The position numbers were made by a program, and so were the translations under genes. Positions 22,024-34,474 of a stretch of DNA of 64,000 nucleotides are shown one piece after another. The notes beneath the pieces are model-generated. The model was not told the DNA's origin and did no database searches. It saw only the letters and a list, made by a program, of their open reading frames with translations. Source of the DNA: Sistotremastrum niveocremeum HHB9708 (taxonomy: Eukaryota > Basidiomycota > Agaricomycetes > Sistotremastrales > Sistotremastraceae); NCBI GenBank assembly GCA_001630475.1, contig KV419444.1, positions 9,515 to 73,514 on the forward strand, in the 5' to 3' direction. The first letter of the stretch is position 1. The number at the start of each line of letters is the position of its first letter.

Positions 22024-25000
22024 TCAGACGTGGTATAGCTCGGTTAGCCGCTCTTGTATCGGCAGTGGCATTAATTGGAACTGCTGGTCCCACGCTGGCG
22101 GATTCAAGTCTTTGAAACCGTGCAGAATCTGCGAGTAATTGTCAGTCATACTCAAATATGTGAAAGGTGCATGCGGAATGCGTACCTTGTGGAACATATC
22201 GCGCAGTTCATTAGACGGTGTTGACCATCTGACAATAGAATTACAGAACCAAAGGAACGACTACAGGGGTGGATCAACCAATGAGCCGGACTGAGTCACC
22301 AAACCGAGTCAGAGTGACTCACCTTCGCGATGCCGGCCGGGTTTGCTTGCACGAGGGTACAGAATCCCCGGAAAGCGGAATCTTTTTCTTCGTTATCTTT
22401 GATCTCAAACAGTGCCTGACACCATGCTTGTGCGAAAACCTCTAGGTGAGGGGCCACGATGGTTGGATGCATGAGGCCTATTCGACCGATTGAGACTGCT
22501 GCGTTCTCGTGCAAACTTCGGGGAGCTTTTGGATGCAGAAGAATCGGGATTAGTCTCTGAATCAGAACGAGAACCCATTGTTGGAACTCAGGGTCGTCTA
22601 ATGTCACGGACGTCATTAAAAGGCAGCATACGCGTGTCCAAAGGAACTCACTATAACCGTATCGTAATGCAACTTCGCCTACTGACCATGCAGCGTTATT
22701 GCAGGCACTGACGAACTCCATTTTTGGCTCAGGATCCAGTTGTGTCATAAGTTCTTCCATGATTGGCGGAACGTAGGGTCTCAATATCGGGAAGCATGCA
22801 ACAGCCATGTCGCCGACCAGAGCATAACCAGATTGTCGAACCGGCGCGTTTGGGTTCTGGATACGAATTAACATTTGTCAGGCAAGTATTCCACTTTGCT
22901 CAGGCTCACCTTCAGACAGTACACAAGGAGGTTCAAGACATGGGGTTGAGTGGACTCGATATGAGGTTGTAAAGCCATGCCAAGGCCCTGAACTAAGCCG
23001 CTCAACATGTCTAATGCAACTACTAAAAATGCCTTATCCGGCTCTTCCAGATTCTCCGGGTCTTGCTGCCACGTCTGGAATTGCATCAGAGATTGGTGGG
23101 TGATGTTGATACAACGAGCATAGACAGGTCCGCAGTATGGAAGGAAAGCCGGTCCCATGGCTATAGTGACAGATGCGAGGCACTGTATTGAATTATTAAT
23201 TCAGGGAGTCAAAGCCAATGGAGTAGAAGTAGACGGGCCTCTAATAGTGGAACGAGATCCTCATCATTGTCTTGCAATTTCTCCCATCGTTTGATCAGCG
23301 GTGGCATGAGTATTTCGACATACGCCTCGTTTTGTAAAGCGTTTCCCACGGCGTCCGCGAGTGTACCGACAGCATCATAGAGAATCAGCATATTTTTGTG
23401 CTGATACTTTTCGAACGCAAAAACGAGGTTCCGAAGAACAGGCTCCAAGAATGGAACAAGTTCTGCACCTGCGTCTTCTTCCAAAGTAGCAAATGCACTG
23501 CAGCCAGCCTCTTGAACTCGCTTGTTGTTATCCAAAACCATGCGAAGAAGCTGATCAAGAAGTCAGACCCGAACCCTGAGACAGGCAAAGGATACATACC
23601 CCTTCAATGGTCGGGACAAAGAAGTCATTCATTTGTCCGTCCGAAACAGGCTGGGTACACCAGCTCGCATAACGTCCCAAAGTCCAACAAGTTATTGATC
23701 GAACAAGAGGCTGGGGGCGTTCTCGTCAGCGCGAAGCGTATAGGAGTAGAATATTTCAGAATATACCTTGCCATCATTGAGCATGCTGATTAAGTAGGGG
23801 ACGAGTGTGGGCAAGTGCGGTTCGACAGCCTCAATGCAGCCTTCAGCCATAGCGCCCAAGGCTAAGATACCGCATTCTCTTTGTAACCAGTCATCGCTCC
23901 ACAGTTTATCCTTCAAGGCGGGTAAAAGGACGTTGAGCAAATCACCCCCAAAGCGGACGGCCAGTACGTCAAGTGCAGCTGCCGAACACTTGCGCAGGTT
24001 CCATTCTGTTGACATATCGTCATCAAAATCCCCGTCGTCGTAGTCCTCGTCCTCGTCATCATCTTCATCTTCACGAGTATACGCGCCAGGTCGACTCGAG
24101 CTGTCTCCTGATTCGCTCTCATGTTCAAGCCCATGAGATTTCTGACCATAGTGGCGGGGCTTGATATCAGTATCCTTATCAGGCACTAATGCGTCTTCCT
24201 CGTCACCATCCAGCCATAACAGGTCGTCTTCGCCGTAAACCATGCATTGCAGAAGCACAGGAGCTACTTTGGGAAGCAAAGGGAGGAGGGAAGGGGCGAG
24301 ATCTGGATCCTCAGCAAACGTCAACCAGAACTCGCAAGACTCCAGCGCAACGGACTCGTTTTTATCTTGCGTCGAGTAAAGCATGTATTCCGCCACGCTG
24401 TTCATCTCGGGCATCAACTTGTCTGGTCTCGTTGCAAGGAGGAGCACGAGAGCTTGACAGACATGTCTTCGAACTGCAGGATCTTCGTCCGACGCACGTT
24501 TGAATAGACAGGAGATGAAGAGGTCTAAGTGAGCGAAGAGGGATTGCGAGTGAATGGGGATGAAATGAGAGAGACAAGCGATAGCGTGTGCTCGCATTTT
24601 AGCCTCGGGGTGATCAATGAGTTGAATGAACTTGGGGATCATATGATCGAGCGGCCTGGTCCCGTTAATCTCGACATCAAATTTCCGAGGGAAGTCTTCA
24701 CAAGTCTTCTCAAGGATATTGAAAGCAGCCTGCTCTGGATCAGATACATATTCTGGGTAAATGTATGGATGCACACACCTCCTGTATCTCGAAGTTTGAT
24801 GACTCCAAATTTTGCATCAGAAGCATCAAAGCTTCTGGCCAATTTCGAGGTTGAAGTGTACCCAAAAACGCCACAACATCTTGTCCCGCGGCGCCCCGAA
24901 TCATAGGGGAAGGGTCATTGAACGCTCTCAGTATCGAATCTTTGACATAGTGCAGCACGTCGGGAGTGCTGTTCGCGACCAACTTGGCGTTATTCTTGAG

Positions 25001-25293
25001 CAAATACCCAGCGATCGTTCTGATTCTGTCATCCTCTGTCGTAAGAGATGCGAGGATATGTGCGAGATATCCGATATAGTCTGGAACACGGGTGAATGAG
25101 TTGAGTTTCTGTCAATGGATAAAGGATTGGTATCAGCATGCCACTCTTGCGGCGTTTTGAGACTTTTATTGGAGGACCAAAAGCGCACCAAAGTGATTGC
25201 TTTTTGCACGTTCTTATTTTGCGTATCTGTCGATTCGTGGAACGTTTGTAGGATTTCTTGTAAACCAGCTGGCTGAGGTGCCCAAGTGGCCAT
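22024..25293 (-). CDS. KAP104: Karyopherin beta, transportin/Kap104 nuclear import receptor
   Basis: This importin-beta family receptor imports PY-NLS cargoes such as hnRNP proteins. The protein starts [16 protein letters not shown] and is built of about 20 HEAT repeats. Landmarks are [11 protein letters not shown] in the N-terminal importin-N region, [12 protein letters not shown] and [20 protein letters not shown], then a very acidic loop (about residues 350-380) flanked by [18 protein letters not shown]. Next come [43 protein letters not shown] and the C-terminal [15 protein letters not shown]. The acidic loop before the [12 protein letters not shown] helix is the transportin H8 loop used to release cargo with RanGTP, and it separates this protein from importin-beta 1. 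The stop is at 22024-22026. Total length is near 900 aa. At least seven introns are required. Confidence 0.92.
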
Positions 25294-25654
25294 GGCTATG
25301 GGGTATTAAACGGTGCAAGAGCTGACGGTGGAAGAACGCGTCAAGGAACGTGACGGGAGCGGAGCAAAGCAGGACGATAGAGTGGCTTACATGACTGGAA
25401 CGCGTCTCCACTGTCTTGGAGGATGTCGAGAGGAGAGTGCAGAGGTGCAGTGGGTTGGTTAAGATTTGCGCACTCGAGGGGTTCGCTTTCATGAAAACAA
25501 TTCTTACGTCAGCAAAATGCACCAATGCTTCCGACGGTTCGGCTCATATCATTCCATTGACACATAATTAAGAATGAAGACCACGTATTATCGTATCTAC
25601 AGCGAGTACTAGTACGATATCGTCTCCCCGAGGTTCCAGTCCTGGAGAATACTT
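25294..25654. other. Spacer between tandem genes KAP104 and ERD2
   Basis: Both flanking genes are on the minus strand, so this holds the ERD2 3' end and the KAP104 promoter and leader. A 40-codon open stretch exists on the minus strand near 25360-25490 but has no recognisable homology and no convincing start. Confidence 0.45.
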
Positions 25655-26577
25655 TTATGCAGGTAGCTCGAATTTCTGACCTTGCAGGACCCTGTCACAG
25701 TGATGCGCGCCGATCAGAAGAGTAGAGATGGCATGATTTCGAACGGCTTACTTGGTAACGTAGATATAGAAGAAATCAAGGTAGAGACCCGTTTGCACAA
25801 GGCCGGCGAGAACGGCTATAGGATCCCAACTTCCTTCTGTGTAGTATCTGATGACGAGACACGGCAATCAGCGACATTGCTATTTACGAGGATGCCGAGA
25901 AGTTCACCTGTAAATCCAATTTGGAATATACAGCGCTCGGTATGCTCCAAGGGCAGCGAGGTAGTGGGTCGTGATGGCTTCAGCTTCACCCGTCCGTTGT
26001 AGCATGAAGAGTTGGGGAAGGATGGCGACGGCTTCGAGGAAAATGGAGAATGACCACAGAATCTCGACGGGGGTAAATGAGAAGTTGAATATCAGAGCAA
26101 GGACAGAGCAAGGGCCCAGGAGGTATTCGAGGCGGAAGGTGTCGATGGAAGGGTCATTCGTTGGTCTGGCACTACGTCATTTTGGGGGGTGGAAAAGGGA
26201 AGAAAGCGACTCACATGTACTTCATTTTCATGAGATATAAGATATAGCAGCTACTTCCCAAGAAGAACAGCTTCATGATAACGTTATACACGGAGACGAA
26301 TTCTCCAAATATTAGGTCCAGGTATCGTGTTGCGAAGACCGTGACATAGAGTGCTTGGGTTTTGAAGGAGATGCCTACAATATGTTTCGTTATGTAGCCT
26401 TGAGTCATGCAGGGTCCTCATGACATATTGCTAACCTCTACATGATCGCGTCGTCTGGATTTTGTGAAGAAGAATGAAGATGCTAGCCAAATGGCTCAAG
26501 TCGCCTTCCGCAAGATCAGCAGCTGCAGAACTGGGTGAAACCGCGGTTAACGCACCTATCAATCTGAAAATATTCAT
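25655..26577 (-). CDS. ERD2: ER lumen protein retaining receptor (KDEL/HDEL receptor)
   Basis: This seven-helix Golgi membrane receptor retrieves HDEL/KDEL-tagged proteins to the ER through COPI vesicles. Spliced exons give [23 protein letters not shown], then [100 protein letters not shown] and [20 protein letters not shown]. These blocks are nearly invariant in Erd2 proteins, including the ligand-binding Arg in FATRYLD. The start is at 26577 and the stop at 25655-25657. Length is close to the usual 210-215 aa. Introns lie after RLI-G, after SCR, after MKMKY, after IYR and after YVTK. Confidence 0.93.
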
Positions 26578-27493
26578 TATAGGTTAAACAACCAGGGCGT
26601 GAAGTGGCTACAGTGGAGGGTAACAAAGGAAAAGTGTGAAAACGTTCAAGAGACGTGGACACGGCAGCAGAGAATGTTTTGGTCTGTTGGCTGAAATATC
26701 GCGCGTATCGGTCCGTAAATCCGAGAAGGGTGTGAAAGGTTTGAAATCTGGGCAATGCCATTTGGATGCAAGGAAATAAAGTCTACAGATGATAGGTATA
26801 TATGAGAAGGTCTACGAAACGATGCCCTCGCCTCTCGTCCAACGTTGGAAACCCAAAGCAATCCATGGGTAAAATTGCTGAATACACCCGAGGCTTCTGG
26901 CCCAAGTTTATTATGGGAAGAACGTTCCTTACGGCCAGGGAACGCCTGCTGTAGTTCGTGGGATATGCAGGTGGTTCAAGCAAGATCATGTGCGAGAATT
27001 CTGCAATGAATGAAGGCAAGATATAGAAGGTGAGGCTATATAGTCTGCAGCCGCGAGTCGATCGTAGATGGCTAGATTGCAATGGCAGAAGTGAGTGGGC
27101 GTATTGAGGCTGGAATGGACCAGATAGGAGTGACAGCGAGCGTCGAAGGCAAATTCGAATTTGGTCAAGTGAGGCGGCAAATCCGATATTCGCTTCACTT
27201 TGAGCTCATTTATCGCTTTTGGGACCCGAAGATCTCCGATCGATTTTGTCCCGCTGGCTGCTGTGACCTTGCTCGAGCTGGCCAACGACGAAATAAAATG
27301 AGGAGAAAAGTGCCGAGAATATTGATAGCGATGGTTACGCGAGGAAAGGGAAAGTGTCTTGTTCTCTTCGTGACGGTCTTGTAGTAGAAATTGGCGCCGA
27401 CGACGGAACCAAACAAAAGGGTGGCATCCGAGGTCCGACAGGAGATGAGGAAAAGCGAGAAAGAATGGCAGCCCATCATCGACTCCTCCTCTC
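26578..27493. promoter_or_regulatory. Long divergent intergenic region between ERD2 and the PKA gene
   Basis: These 916 bp separate divergent start codons. Open frames of 90-186 codons occur on both strands (for example minus 26986-27546) but overlap one another in different frames, lack family similarity and are low in plausible splice support. The region is probably the extended promoter and leader of the PKA gene. No specific element was identified. Confidence 0.5.
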
Positions 27494-28888
27494 ATGTCCG
27501 TCGCTCGCCTCGCAGACAAACTCGCTCTCAGCCACCTCTCATCCAAAGACCAGTTCGCCCAGCTCTACCCGCCCTCTCCTGCCTACTCCCACATCACCAA
27601 TGGCTCATACCACCGCTCGTCCCTAGGCAGCATAGAAGAAAGGAGCGACTCGACTGAAGAGCATAGCATGCTCGACCAACAACCTCTTGACGATGTACTC
27701 CCTCAGATGGACATCATCCCCTCATCAATGTCGCGACGGCCAATGGGCAGCTACTGCCTCATGGACTTCCACATCCACCGTACTCTAGGCACCGGCACCT
27801 TTGGTCGGGTCCATCTAGGTGAGCCCAGGCGCCACCTCATACGTGGTCTCTTTCTGACGGATCGTTAGTGAGAAGTAAACACAACCAACGTTTCTATGCC
27901 ATGAAAGTCCTCGGGAAGGACAAAGTCATCGCAATGAAGCAAGTAGAGCACACAAAATCGGAGCGCGCCGTTCTCGATGCCGTCCACCATCCCTTCATCG
28001 TAAATCTCTGGGGCACATTTCAAGACAGTTCAAATTTATACATGGTCATGGATTTTGTGGCAGGGGGCGAGTTGTTCTCACTTCTCCGAAAGTCTAGAGT
28101 GAGCGCATATACCGCCTACAAACGCCGATACTCATCACCCCGAAGCGATTTCCCGACCCAGTAGCAAAGTTCTATGCCGCTGAGGTCGCTCTTGCCCTAC
28201 ACTACCTCCATACCCTCAACATCATCTACCGCGATCTTAAACCTGAGAACATCTTGCTTGCATCAGACGGTCATATCAAAATCACAGATTTTGGCTTCGC
28301 CAAGCGCGTAGAAGACGTGACATGGACCCTATGTGGCACTCCAGATTATCTCGCGCCTGAAATCATCACATCATCTCCATACAACAAAAGCGTCGATTGG
28401 TACGCCCTCGGCGTCCTCATCTTTGAAATGTTAGCTGGATACCCCCCTTTCTACACCGAAGATACCAATCCTGTCAAACTGTACCAAAAAATAGCACTGG
28501 GCGTCGACACTGTTCCCTTTCCCACCGCTTTAAATCCCTTAGCGGTGGATCTCATTAAACGATTCATGACCAGCGACGTCAGTGAGCGGTATGGGAACCT
28601 GAAACATGGCGTGAATGATATATTCGCACATGGATGGTTCGCGGAGGTGCGCTGGGAGAAACTCTTCCGTAAGGAAATTACCGCTCCTTATGTTCCAAAA
28701 ATTGCCGGAGAAGGAGACGCGAGCCAGTAAGTTATCTTTGATCTACAAACATTTCGGTGATTCTCACAACCATCAGATTCGAGGCGTACCACGAGACGCC
28801 TGCGGAGTATGGCGCTCTTGCACCCGATCCGTATGGACATCTCTTCCCCGATTTTGAATATACATGGCCTGCTGTGCCCACACTATAG
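27494..28888 (+). CDS. cAMP-dependent protein kinase catalytic subunit (PKA)
   Basis: This is an AGC-family Ser/Thr kinase controlling growth, nutrient response and morphogenesis. A 90-residue N-terminal extension (from [14 protein letters not shown]) precedes the kinase domain. The glycine loop is [11 protein letters not shown], the catalytic lysine is in [11 protein letters not shown], and the hinge is [16 protein letters not shown]. The catalytic loop is IYRDLKPEN (the YRD form typical of AGC kinases), followed by DFG in [10 protein letters not shown]. The activation loop [14 protein letters not shown] carries the PDK1-site threonine. The PKA-type region DPVKLYQKI and the C-tail [17 protein letters not shown], a hydrophobic motif, complete it. 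The stop is at 28886-28888. Introns lie at about 27818-27866, 28099-28150 and 28729-28776. Full AGC C-tail and motif conservation indicate an active kinase. Confidence 0.92.
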
Positions 28889-29347
28889 CGATTCTCAAGC
28901 TCCCCACAACCATCCTGTTCCCTATCCACACCATAATTTCCGATTCTTGCACACCCCATCATCCTCATTTTTCTCAACCTTCGCAATTTAAAGAACTCAA
29001 TCAAACGCACGTTCAGGATCCTCTTCATGCAGTAGCTGGTCTTCCTTCGATCCGTCTCGTTGCAGCACAATTAAATTATAATCCAAGTCTTGTTGTATTC
29101 TCTTTCCAATCTGATGATCCAAATGATCACACGTAAAACATCCGACCTGCGGCAGCATGTCGCTTCTGATATTAAGGTATTATGATAGGATAAGGGCGGC
29201 GCAATGAGGGATTATAGGTTACACACAACAGTATCAAGAAAGTAAGTTACGAGAGCGACAAAGCTGACTCTGCAAATCAATAACAGCAATATGAATGAAA
29301 GGAAAGTGCAGGAAAGAATGTGGTAGTCAATCGCCTCATCTCGAGTA
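28889..29347. other. Convergent 3' spacer between the PKA gene and the Ser/Pro-rich gene
   Basis: Tail-to-tail spacer of 459 bp. Nothing coding or repeated was recognised. Confidence 0.45.
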
Positions 29348-32300
29348 TCACGATGGTTTCGTAAACATCGCTCGCATCTCGACGTCAATCGCCTCATCAG
29401 AAGGAGCCGTTCTCATGCCAATATGAGATAATTCTCCCCTTCTCAAGGCGGCCAGTAAATCCCGCGCCTCCTGTAATCCAGTCTGAGTGACAGGAGATAA
29501 TGAGAACACTCCAAGATTTTCAGGCTTCGGGATCTCCACTACGTCGTCGTCCTCCATGTCCTGATCCTCATCATGTCCCCCGTGATTGTCTACTCGTAGT
29601 TTTTCTGGATCAGGGAGACATTTCGAGACGTCAGATCTCCAAAGTTGATCGGGCCTTTGAAGCCGTTGTAGTCGATCATCGTCCGTTTTCAAGTATGCGA
29701 GCATTACTGTTTCTTGGAATGCCTGGAAAGGAGATTTGACATAATGTATTGACGAGGACATCGGAGGCAGAGGTGGCTGGCCACTCTGCGGAGAGGAAAC
29801 GTTATATGAAGATCGACGGCTCGGTGGTCGACCGCGTTCAAAGTTTATTTGATCTTGGACCATTGATGCGGGTGTAGGGATTGTGTGTGTGTCTGGGGAG
29901 ACTGGTGTTAGTGGACCAGAGGCAGACTGCATCATTGTCCATGGCGATGGATTGCGAGGTCGCGAGTCCAAAGACGGCGGAGCTGGATGAGTTAAGTTGG
30001 ACTCCACCAACGCCGGAGCAGGTGGGATTGAAGTCAAGTAGGACTCCTCCAATGCTGGAGCAGGTGGGATTGGACTCGAGCCTCGATTTTCTTCGATCGG
30101 TGAATCAGGAGGAGATGACCCCGGGATAGTTCTCCAGGATACCGCGCTAGTGAGCTTGGATATGGTTGGTGGTCGTGAAGATGTAGTTGGAGAAACCAGA
30201 GGAGGATTGGAGGCGGCGTCGCTTGAGTGAATGCCGTACGCGGGTCGAAATCTCGATTCGTGCATATGCTTGCTACATGACGAAGACCCAGTTGACAAAG
30301 CGGGTGAATGGAGTGGTAAGTTTTCCGTCGATAGCCTGGGCAGCGACGCTGGGGCAGTTGAAGATGAAGACCTTTGCAAACTAAGATCTAGCGCGGGCGG
30401 TCGATGACCAGTGGACGCCGATGACCCTTCGACTGAAGTCTGTGTTGCTGCTGCAGCTGACTCTCCGGCTGTTTCCAGAGTCTGCGGTGCAGATCGAACT
30501 TCAGTAATTTGGCCTTCTTCGACACTTGAAGAAATATCTAATATTTCGCCCTCTTCGGGCGTGCGCTGTACGCCAGGTCTGTCAAGCTCCATATGCTGCC
30601 CATCTCCAGTCTGCCTCTCCTCGCTCTCTGTAACAATCGGATTGTTTTCCGATGCTTTGTCAGCCTGACGCCGAGGTTCCGTCGCAATAACTGGCGAATC
30701 TTTCCTATGAGGATCCGGCATTTCGTTTCCTTCCTGCCGGGAAGGACCTACATCCTCAAGTTGGGATGTGCTACTCGGAGGAGATGTCAGATCGATCGGC
30801 GTCATCGCCCTCTGCAACACCGGCCATGGTCGCAAATCGCTCAAGCCGAGTGTGTCGGTCTCCTGGTGTGATGGCAAGGTTTGTGAGTCCAGAACTTGGG
30901 ACTGAGTTCTCGAAGTGTTCAGAGGAGGCGGAGCTGGAGGTAAAGTAGTCGGTTGTGTCGAAGGCTCATCGTCGTCGATCATCATCGGCGAGTCTGGTCG
31001 AGGATGTATGTTTGGCTCTTCTGGTGGAGGGGTATCCTCAATGACAATAGGTTCATTGGATCTAGGAAGACGAGCAGATATTTCCATTTCGATAATGTCA
31101 GGCTCAACCTTCCCAGGCTGTGATGGATCGGTGATCTCAATATCCTGCACCTGCTTCTCAGGCGAGCTAGGCGGAGTTTCGACGCATATAGGGTCGTCCT
31201 TAGAGCCAGCTTGCATATAATTACGCCGGGTCGTCGAAGACGAAGGTGTGAGTGGAGGACTCCATAGATTGTGGGCGGCTTCTTCGAGCTTAATCGTCTG
31301 GATGTGATGTGCACGCTTTGTACGGGGCGTGTTCATATCACCAGAGTCGGTAGAGAGAGTAGGTAAAACGGGAGCCGATGCATGTGATGGAAGTAATGCA
31401 GGCCGAACGACATGCCGTGACGAAGGATCGATAGTTGAGGCAACAAGACGAGGAGAGGACGGTGCGCTTGGTCCCGACGGAGCCGGGGAAGATGCGAAGG
31501 ATGGGGTGAGTTCCATCCGCTGTGAACCTAGCTCATCGTGCTGTGCGTCGGGCTTGTCTGTTGCTTCTGGGAGGAAAGCGATTGGCGGTGCTTCATTGGA
31601 TGACGGAGGAAGGCGGGAGGTAGATGCAGCACGAGGCGGGACAGAGGGAAGTGGAATATTCTTGGGAACCAAAGGAGAGACCGCTTCCTGTTTTAATGTT
31701 GTGGTGTCGGACAAAGCTGGACTGTCATGGGTTTCAGCAGGGTGCTGCCAGTCCAGTCTGCTGAACAGTAGCGGTTTCGGGGGAGGAGAGAACTCTGATG
31801 GTGTTGGAGTAGGAAGATGATGCGATACTTCGTTGAACGCTACGCGCTCCGGGGCAGCAGATGAAGAGGCAGGTGGATCGATCTGACCGGCACTTATCTG
31901 GTCGATCACTTGTGTATAGCGGTACCACTTCGCGACATCTTCTTTAGTCCGCTTTATGTGATCCGCCCATATTTCAATGAGTCCGTCGGTGACTACTGGT
32001 TCGCATGACTTGAGCATGTAAAGTTGTTGGAAGTCATAATCAGTGAAATGTGGAAGCACTAAACCATGACGAGGTTCAATGAATGCCAATTTGGAGAGTA
32101 AATATGGCCGTACTGATTTTTTCGGTCGCGCTAACTTTAGGCGTACCATTGTCCGCCAGCCGAAAACCACCACCTTGAATACCGCTAGCTTTCCGGCGCT
32201 GGGTGTGGTAACGATGAAACCACTGGGTCATCCGCTCCATATTGTAGCCCTGAGCTTCATGGCCAACTACTCTGTTGAAGATTTCCGCCTTCTCGTTTTT

Positions 32301-32538
32301 TCGAGGGACTCTCTGGCCAATGCTATCATAATATTCTGGTCGAGAGGCGCGATGAGTATGGACATGGCGAAGGGCTTAGATTAATATGCTTACCTCGTAG
32401 TATCTGTTTGGTCAAAGTGGAATGGGCCTTCCATTGATCAATAACAGGAGTGTATGATCTTGGAGGCTGAGAGACATGGGTTCGCTGAGATGATTGCTGA
32501 GATGAGGTGAGAGTGGTGTCATCTGTATTTTGGCTCAT
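29348..32538 (-). CDS. Large Ser/Pro-rich protein with a homeodomain-like N-terminus (function unknown)
   Basis: I do not recognise a described family. The first exon begins MSQNTDDTTLTSSQQ (32538). After a short intron, the second gives EYYDSIGQRVPRKNEKAEIFNRVVG..MERMTQWFHRYHTQRRKA. The spacing of a helical segment followed by W-F-x6-R-R resembles the third helix of a divergent homeodomain (WFQNRR in classical members), so DNA binding is possible. Another intron at about 32120-32170 joins to PKKSVRPYLLSKLAFIEP and a conserved-looking block VLPHFTDYDFQQLYML..GLIEIWADHIKRTKEDVAKWYRYTQVID. The remaining 800 or so residues are low-complexity, rich in Ser, Pro, Thr and Glu, with acidic patches, as in activation domains. 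A 14-residue tandem duplication (IPPAPALEESYLTS type) is at 29997-30080. The C-terminus ends DVEMRAMFTKPS. A transcriptional regulator is plausible but unproven. Confidence 0.7.
29997..30080 (-). repeat. 42-bp tandem duplication inside the Ser/Pro-rich gene
   Basis: Two adjacent copies of a 42-nt unit start at 29997 and 30039 and share the core 'ggagcaggtgggattg'. They encode two copies of a 14-residue unit containing IPPAPAL followed by ES.LT. The copies differ at several bases, so the duplication is not very recent. Confidence 0.7.
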
Positions 32539-32944
32539 GGATCGCGCAATGGGAGACAGGCAAACAGCAGGTCAAATTAAAAGACTCTTGGTGCTGAAAG
32601 AGGGCGAGGGTCGTAGCACGAGGTGTGCGACGGTCGCGGCGGCGGGCAGGATTAGATTGCTCGCCGTTTAGAATTCCAAAATCCATCGCTTGACGGCGCT
32701 TACGGATGTTTCGCCCGACTTTGACTTTACCGGGACAACCGTCAATTTTACAGAGTTCAAGTACGCTCGAAAGTCAGACGCAGAGTCAGAGCTGAAAGCT
32801 GATAAGATAACGTGCTATGAAGAATTCCCGTGATATCAATGTTACCTTTCGTGCCTGCCGTCAGTTCAGCCACCATCGGACTCCGGATACGAAGCTTTGT
32901 CCGGCCTTCACATCAGTTACCGTGATCGACCACCTATCCCTGCC
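32539..32944. promoter_or_regulatory. Divergent promoter of the Ser/Pro-rich gene and the FSH1-type hydrolase
   Basis: This 406-bp region lies between divergent start codons. A doubled GATA-factor core (TGATAAGATAA, 32800-32810) is visible. Whether it is used is unknown. Confidence 0.4.
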
Positions 32945-34051
32945 ATGGCATCAAGCGTCAAAAGAATACTAATGTTGCATGGGTGCAGATCTATTCCGAA
33001 ATCCAGGTGTAATTGCTCAACCTTCGCGTAGCTACGCCCAAAATGCAAGCATCTTTTATAAGAAAGTGAGAGCCTTTGAACCCCAGTGTAACCACACCGT
33101 CCCCATCGTACCTCACAGATGAGTGCTATCAGAAAGGCAGGCTCGAAATCCTGCGAATTCGGTCAATATATTGATCATAAGCATGGATCTGAATGCTGAC
33201 GCCCACCAGTATTCCTCGACGCTCCAATCATACTCGAAGCTGGCGACTTCCCATCGGACCCCCGAACCCTTGATTCGACTGCAGTCCCATCCCAAGCTGA
33301 TCCCGAACTAACTCCCCGGGCTTGGTGGCGAGCTAATGAGAATAGAACAACCTACTATGGAATAGAGGATACCCTTGCTTATGTCAAGGACTACATGGCG
33401 AAACAGGAAACTCCCTTCCACGTGAGCAAAACCATATATTCGACATTAGCCAAGTGTTCAGTCCTTGAATGCAGGCTGTTATGGGATTCAGTCAGGGTGC
33501 TTGTATGGCCGCTCTTTTGACCGTTCTTGTGAGCAGCAGTGGCGGACAATTCAGCGGTGACCACGAATACTAAACAATTTTTCAGCTTGAACGGCCGCTT
33601 GAATTTTACCCTTTCCCCTTCACCAAGACTTCCTCGAATGAGCCTGTTCACCCTCCTTTCAAAACATCTATATTTGTTTCCGGCTTTGCAGTTGTCCCAG
33701 AACCCTACTCGTCACTTTTTAGCCCAAATTGCGTTGGAACCATAACCAAATGCCTGCATGTCATCGGCACTAATGACGTGATTGTATCAAATGCTAGGAG
33801 TCAGTCACTAGTGGCTGCATGTGTCCCCGAGAACTCACGAGTCCAGAAACATGATGGAGGTAGAGTTCTCCATTATCTTGAGTGAACTTGTGACCCTCTT
33901 ACGCAACCTTCCAGGACACTTCGTACCTTCGAAGCTATCGTGGCGCAATTTCTTTGCTCATTTTTTAGAGGCAGATGATCCTTTCAGCATATCTGCCCCT
34001 CCAGCCCCGCCTGACGCTGCCCACGAAGATATGGCTAGAGGTGTTTTATAA
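32945..34051 (+). CDS. FSH1-type serine hydrolase (alpha/beta hydrolase)
   Basis: This is a small alpha/beta hydrolase of the fungal FSH/OVCA2 family, whose physiological substrates are mostly unknown esters. The first exon MASSVKRILMLHG joins by a 50-nt intron to YAQNASIFYKKVRAFE, giving the oxyanion-side motif LHGYAQNA. Later exons give FLDAP-like residues then EAGDFPSDPRTLDST, TPRAWWRANENRTTYYGIEDTLAYV, the nucleophile elbow GFSQGACMAALL (catalytic Ser), FVSGFAVVPEPY, the acid-loop HVIGTNDVIVS (Asp) and QKHDGGHFVPS (His). The triad is therefore complete. The C-terminal tail is short and Pro-rich, ending MARGVL at 34051. Introns lie at about 32987, 33066-33190, 33420-33475, 33530-33580, 33790 and 33862-33915. 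Length is near 270 aa. Confidence 0.85.
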
Positions 34052-34473
34052 TCAAGTTTGTTTGATCGACTATCATTGCCTTAGATGATGCTACGACAGA
34101 CTATATAGATATTGTCTTTGATTTAGAAGTCGGAGAGTTGAAATTACTGATATATTTTCTATACAAATCAACCCGATCAACGCGTGCGACCGCCGTGCTG
34201 GGGCGCCATGAACTTAGTCCTCTGCCATATAGCCCAAATTTTCAACGAACGAATGACATGACTTGTGGCTTTCAAACTTAGCTAGAAGCAAAGCAAAGAA
34301 CTGTGCAAAGCTGTTCAGAATCAGAATTGTTTCCGATGAACGTCCACTACGTCATGCCTGTCGGCGCTTAGACATGCCGGTGAAGCAGTCGCCGTCCTGA
34401 CCGCACGCTGGCTCTCGCATTCCTCTCCTCACCTTCACTCCCCTCTTAGGCCCGCCCAGACTATGCCGTGTTA
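34052..34473. promoter_or_regulatory. Promoter and leader of the CSC1-type channel gene
   Basis: This 422-bp spacer lies downstream of the FSH1-type gene and upstream of the channel gene on the same strand. It includes a minimal upstream ORF at 34463-34474, listed separately. No other gene was recognised. Confidence 0.5.
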
Positions 34474-34474
34474 A
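34463..34474 (+). promoter_or_regulatory. Three-codon upstream ORF overlapping the channel start codon
   Basis: The sequence ATGCCGTGTTAATGG encodes Met-Pro-Cys-stop, and the last A of its TAA is the first A of the main ATG at 34474. The upstream ATG has an A at -3 while the main ATG has a T at -3, so the upstream start could be favoured. Control of translation by termination and re-initiation is an inference and requires that the mRNA begins upstream of 34463. Confidence 0.45.

Noticed and set aside
26986-27546. 186-codon minus-strand frame upstream of ERD2 and overlapping the PKA start
   Set aside because: It overlaps the PKA first exon, competes with another frame in the same region and shows no family similarity.
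31329-31820. 163-codon plus-strand open frame opposite the Ser/Pro-rich gene
   Set aside because: It is a shadow of low-complexity Ser/Pro codons on the minus strand. The Gly/Ser-rich translation has no motifs and no start or splice support.
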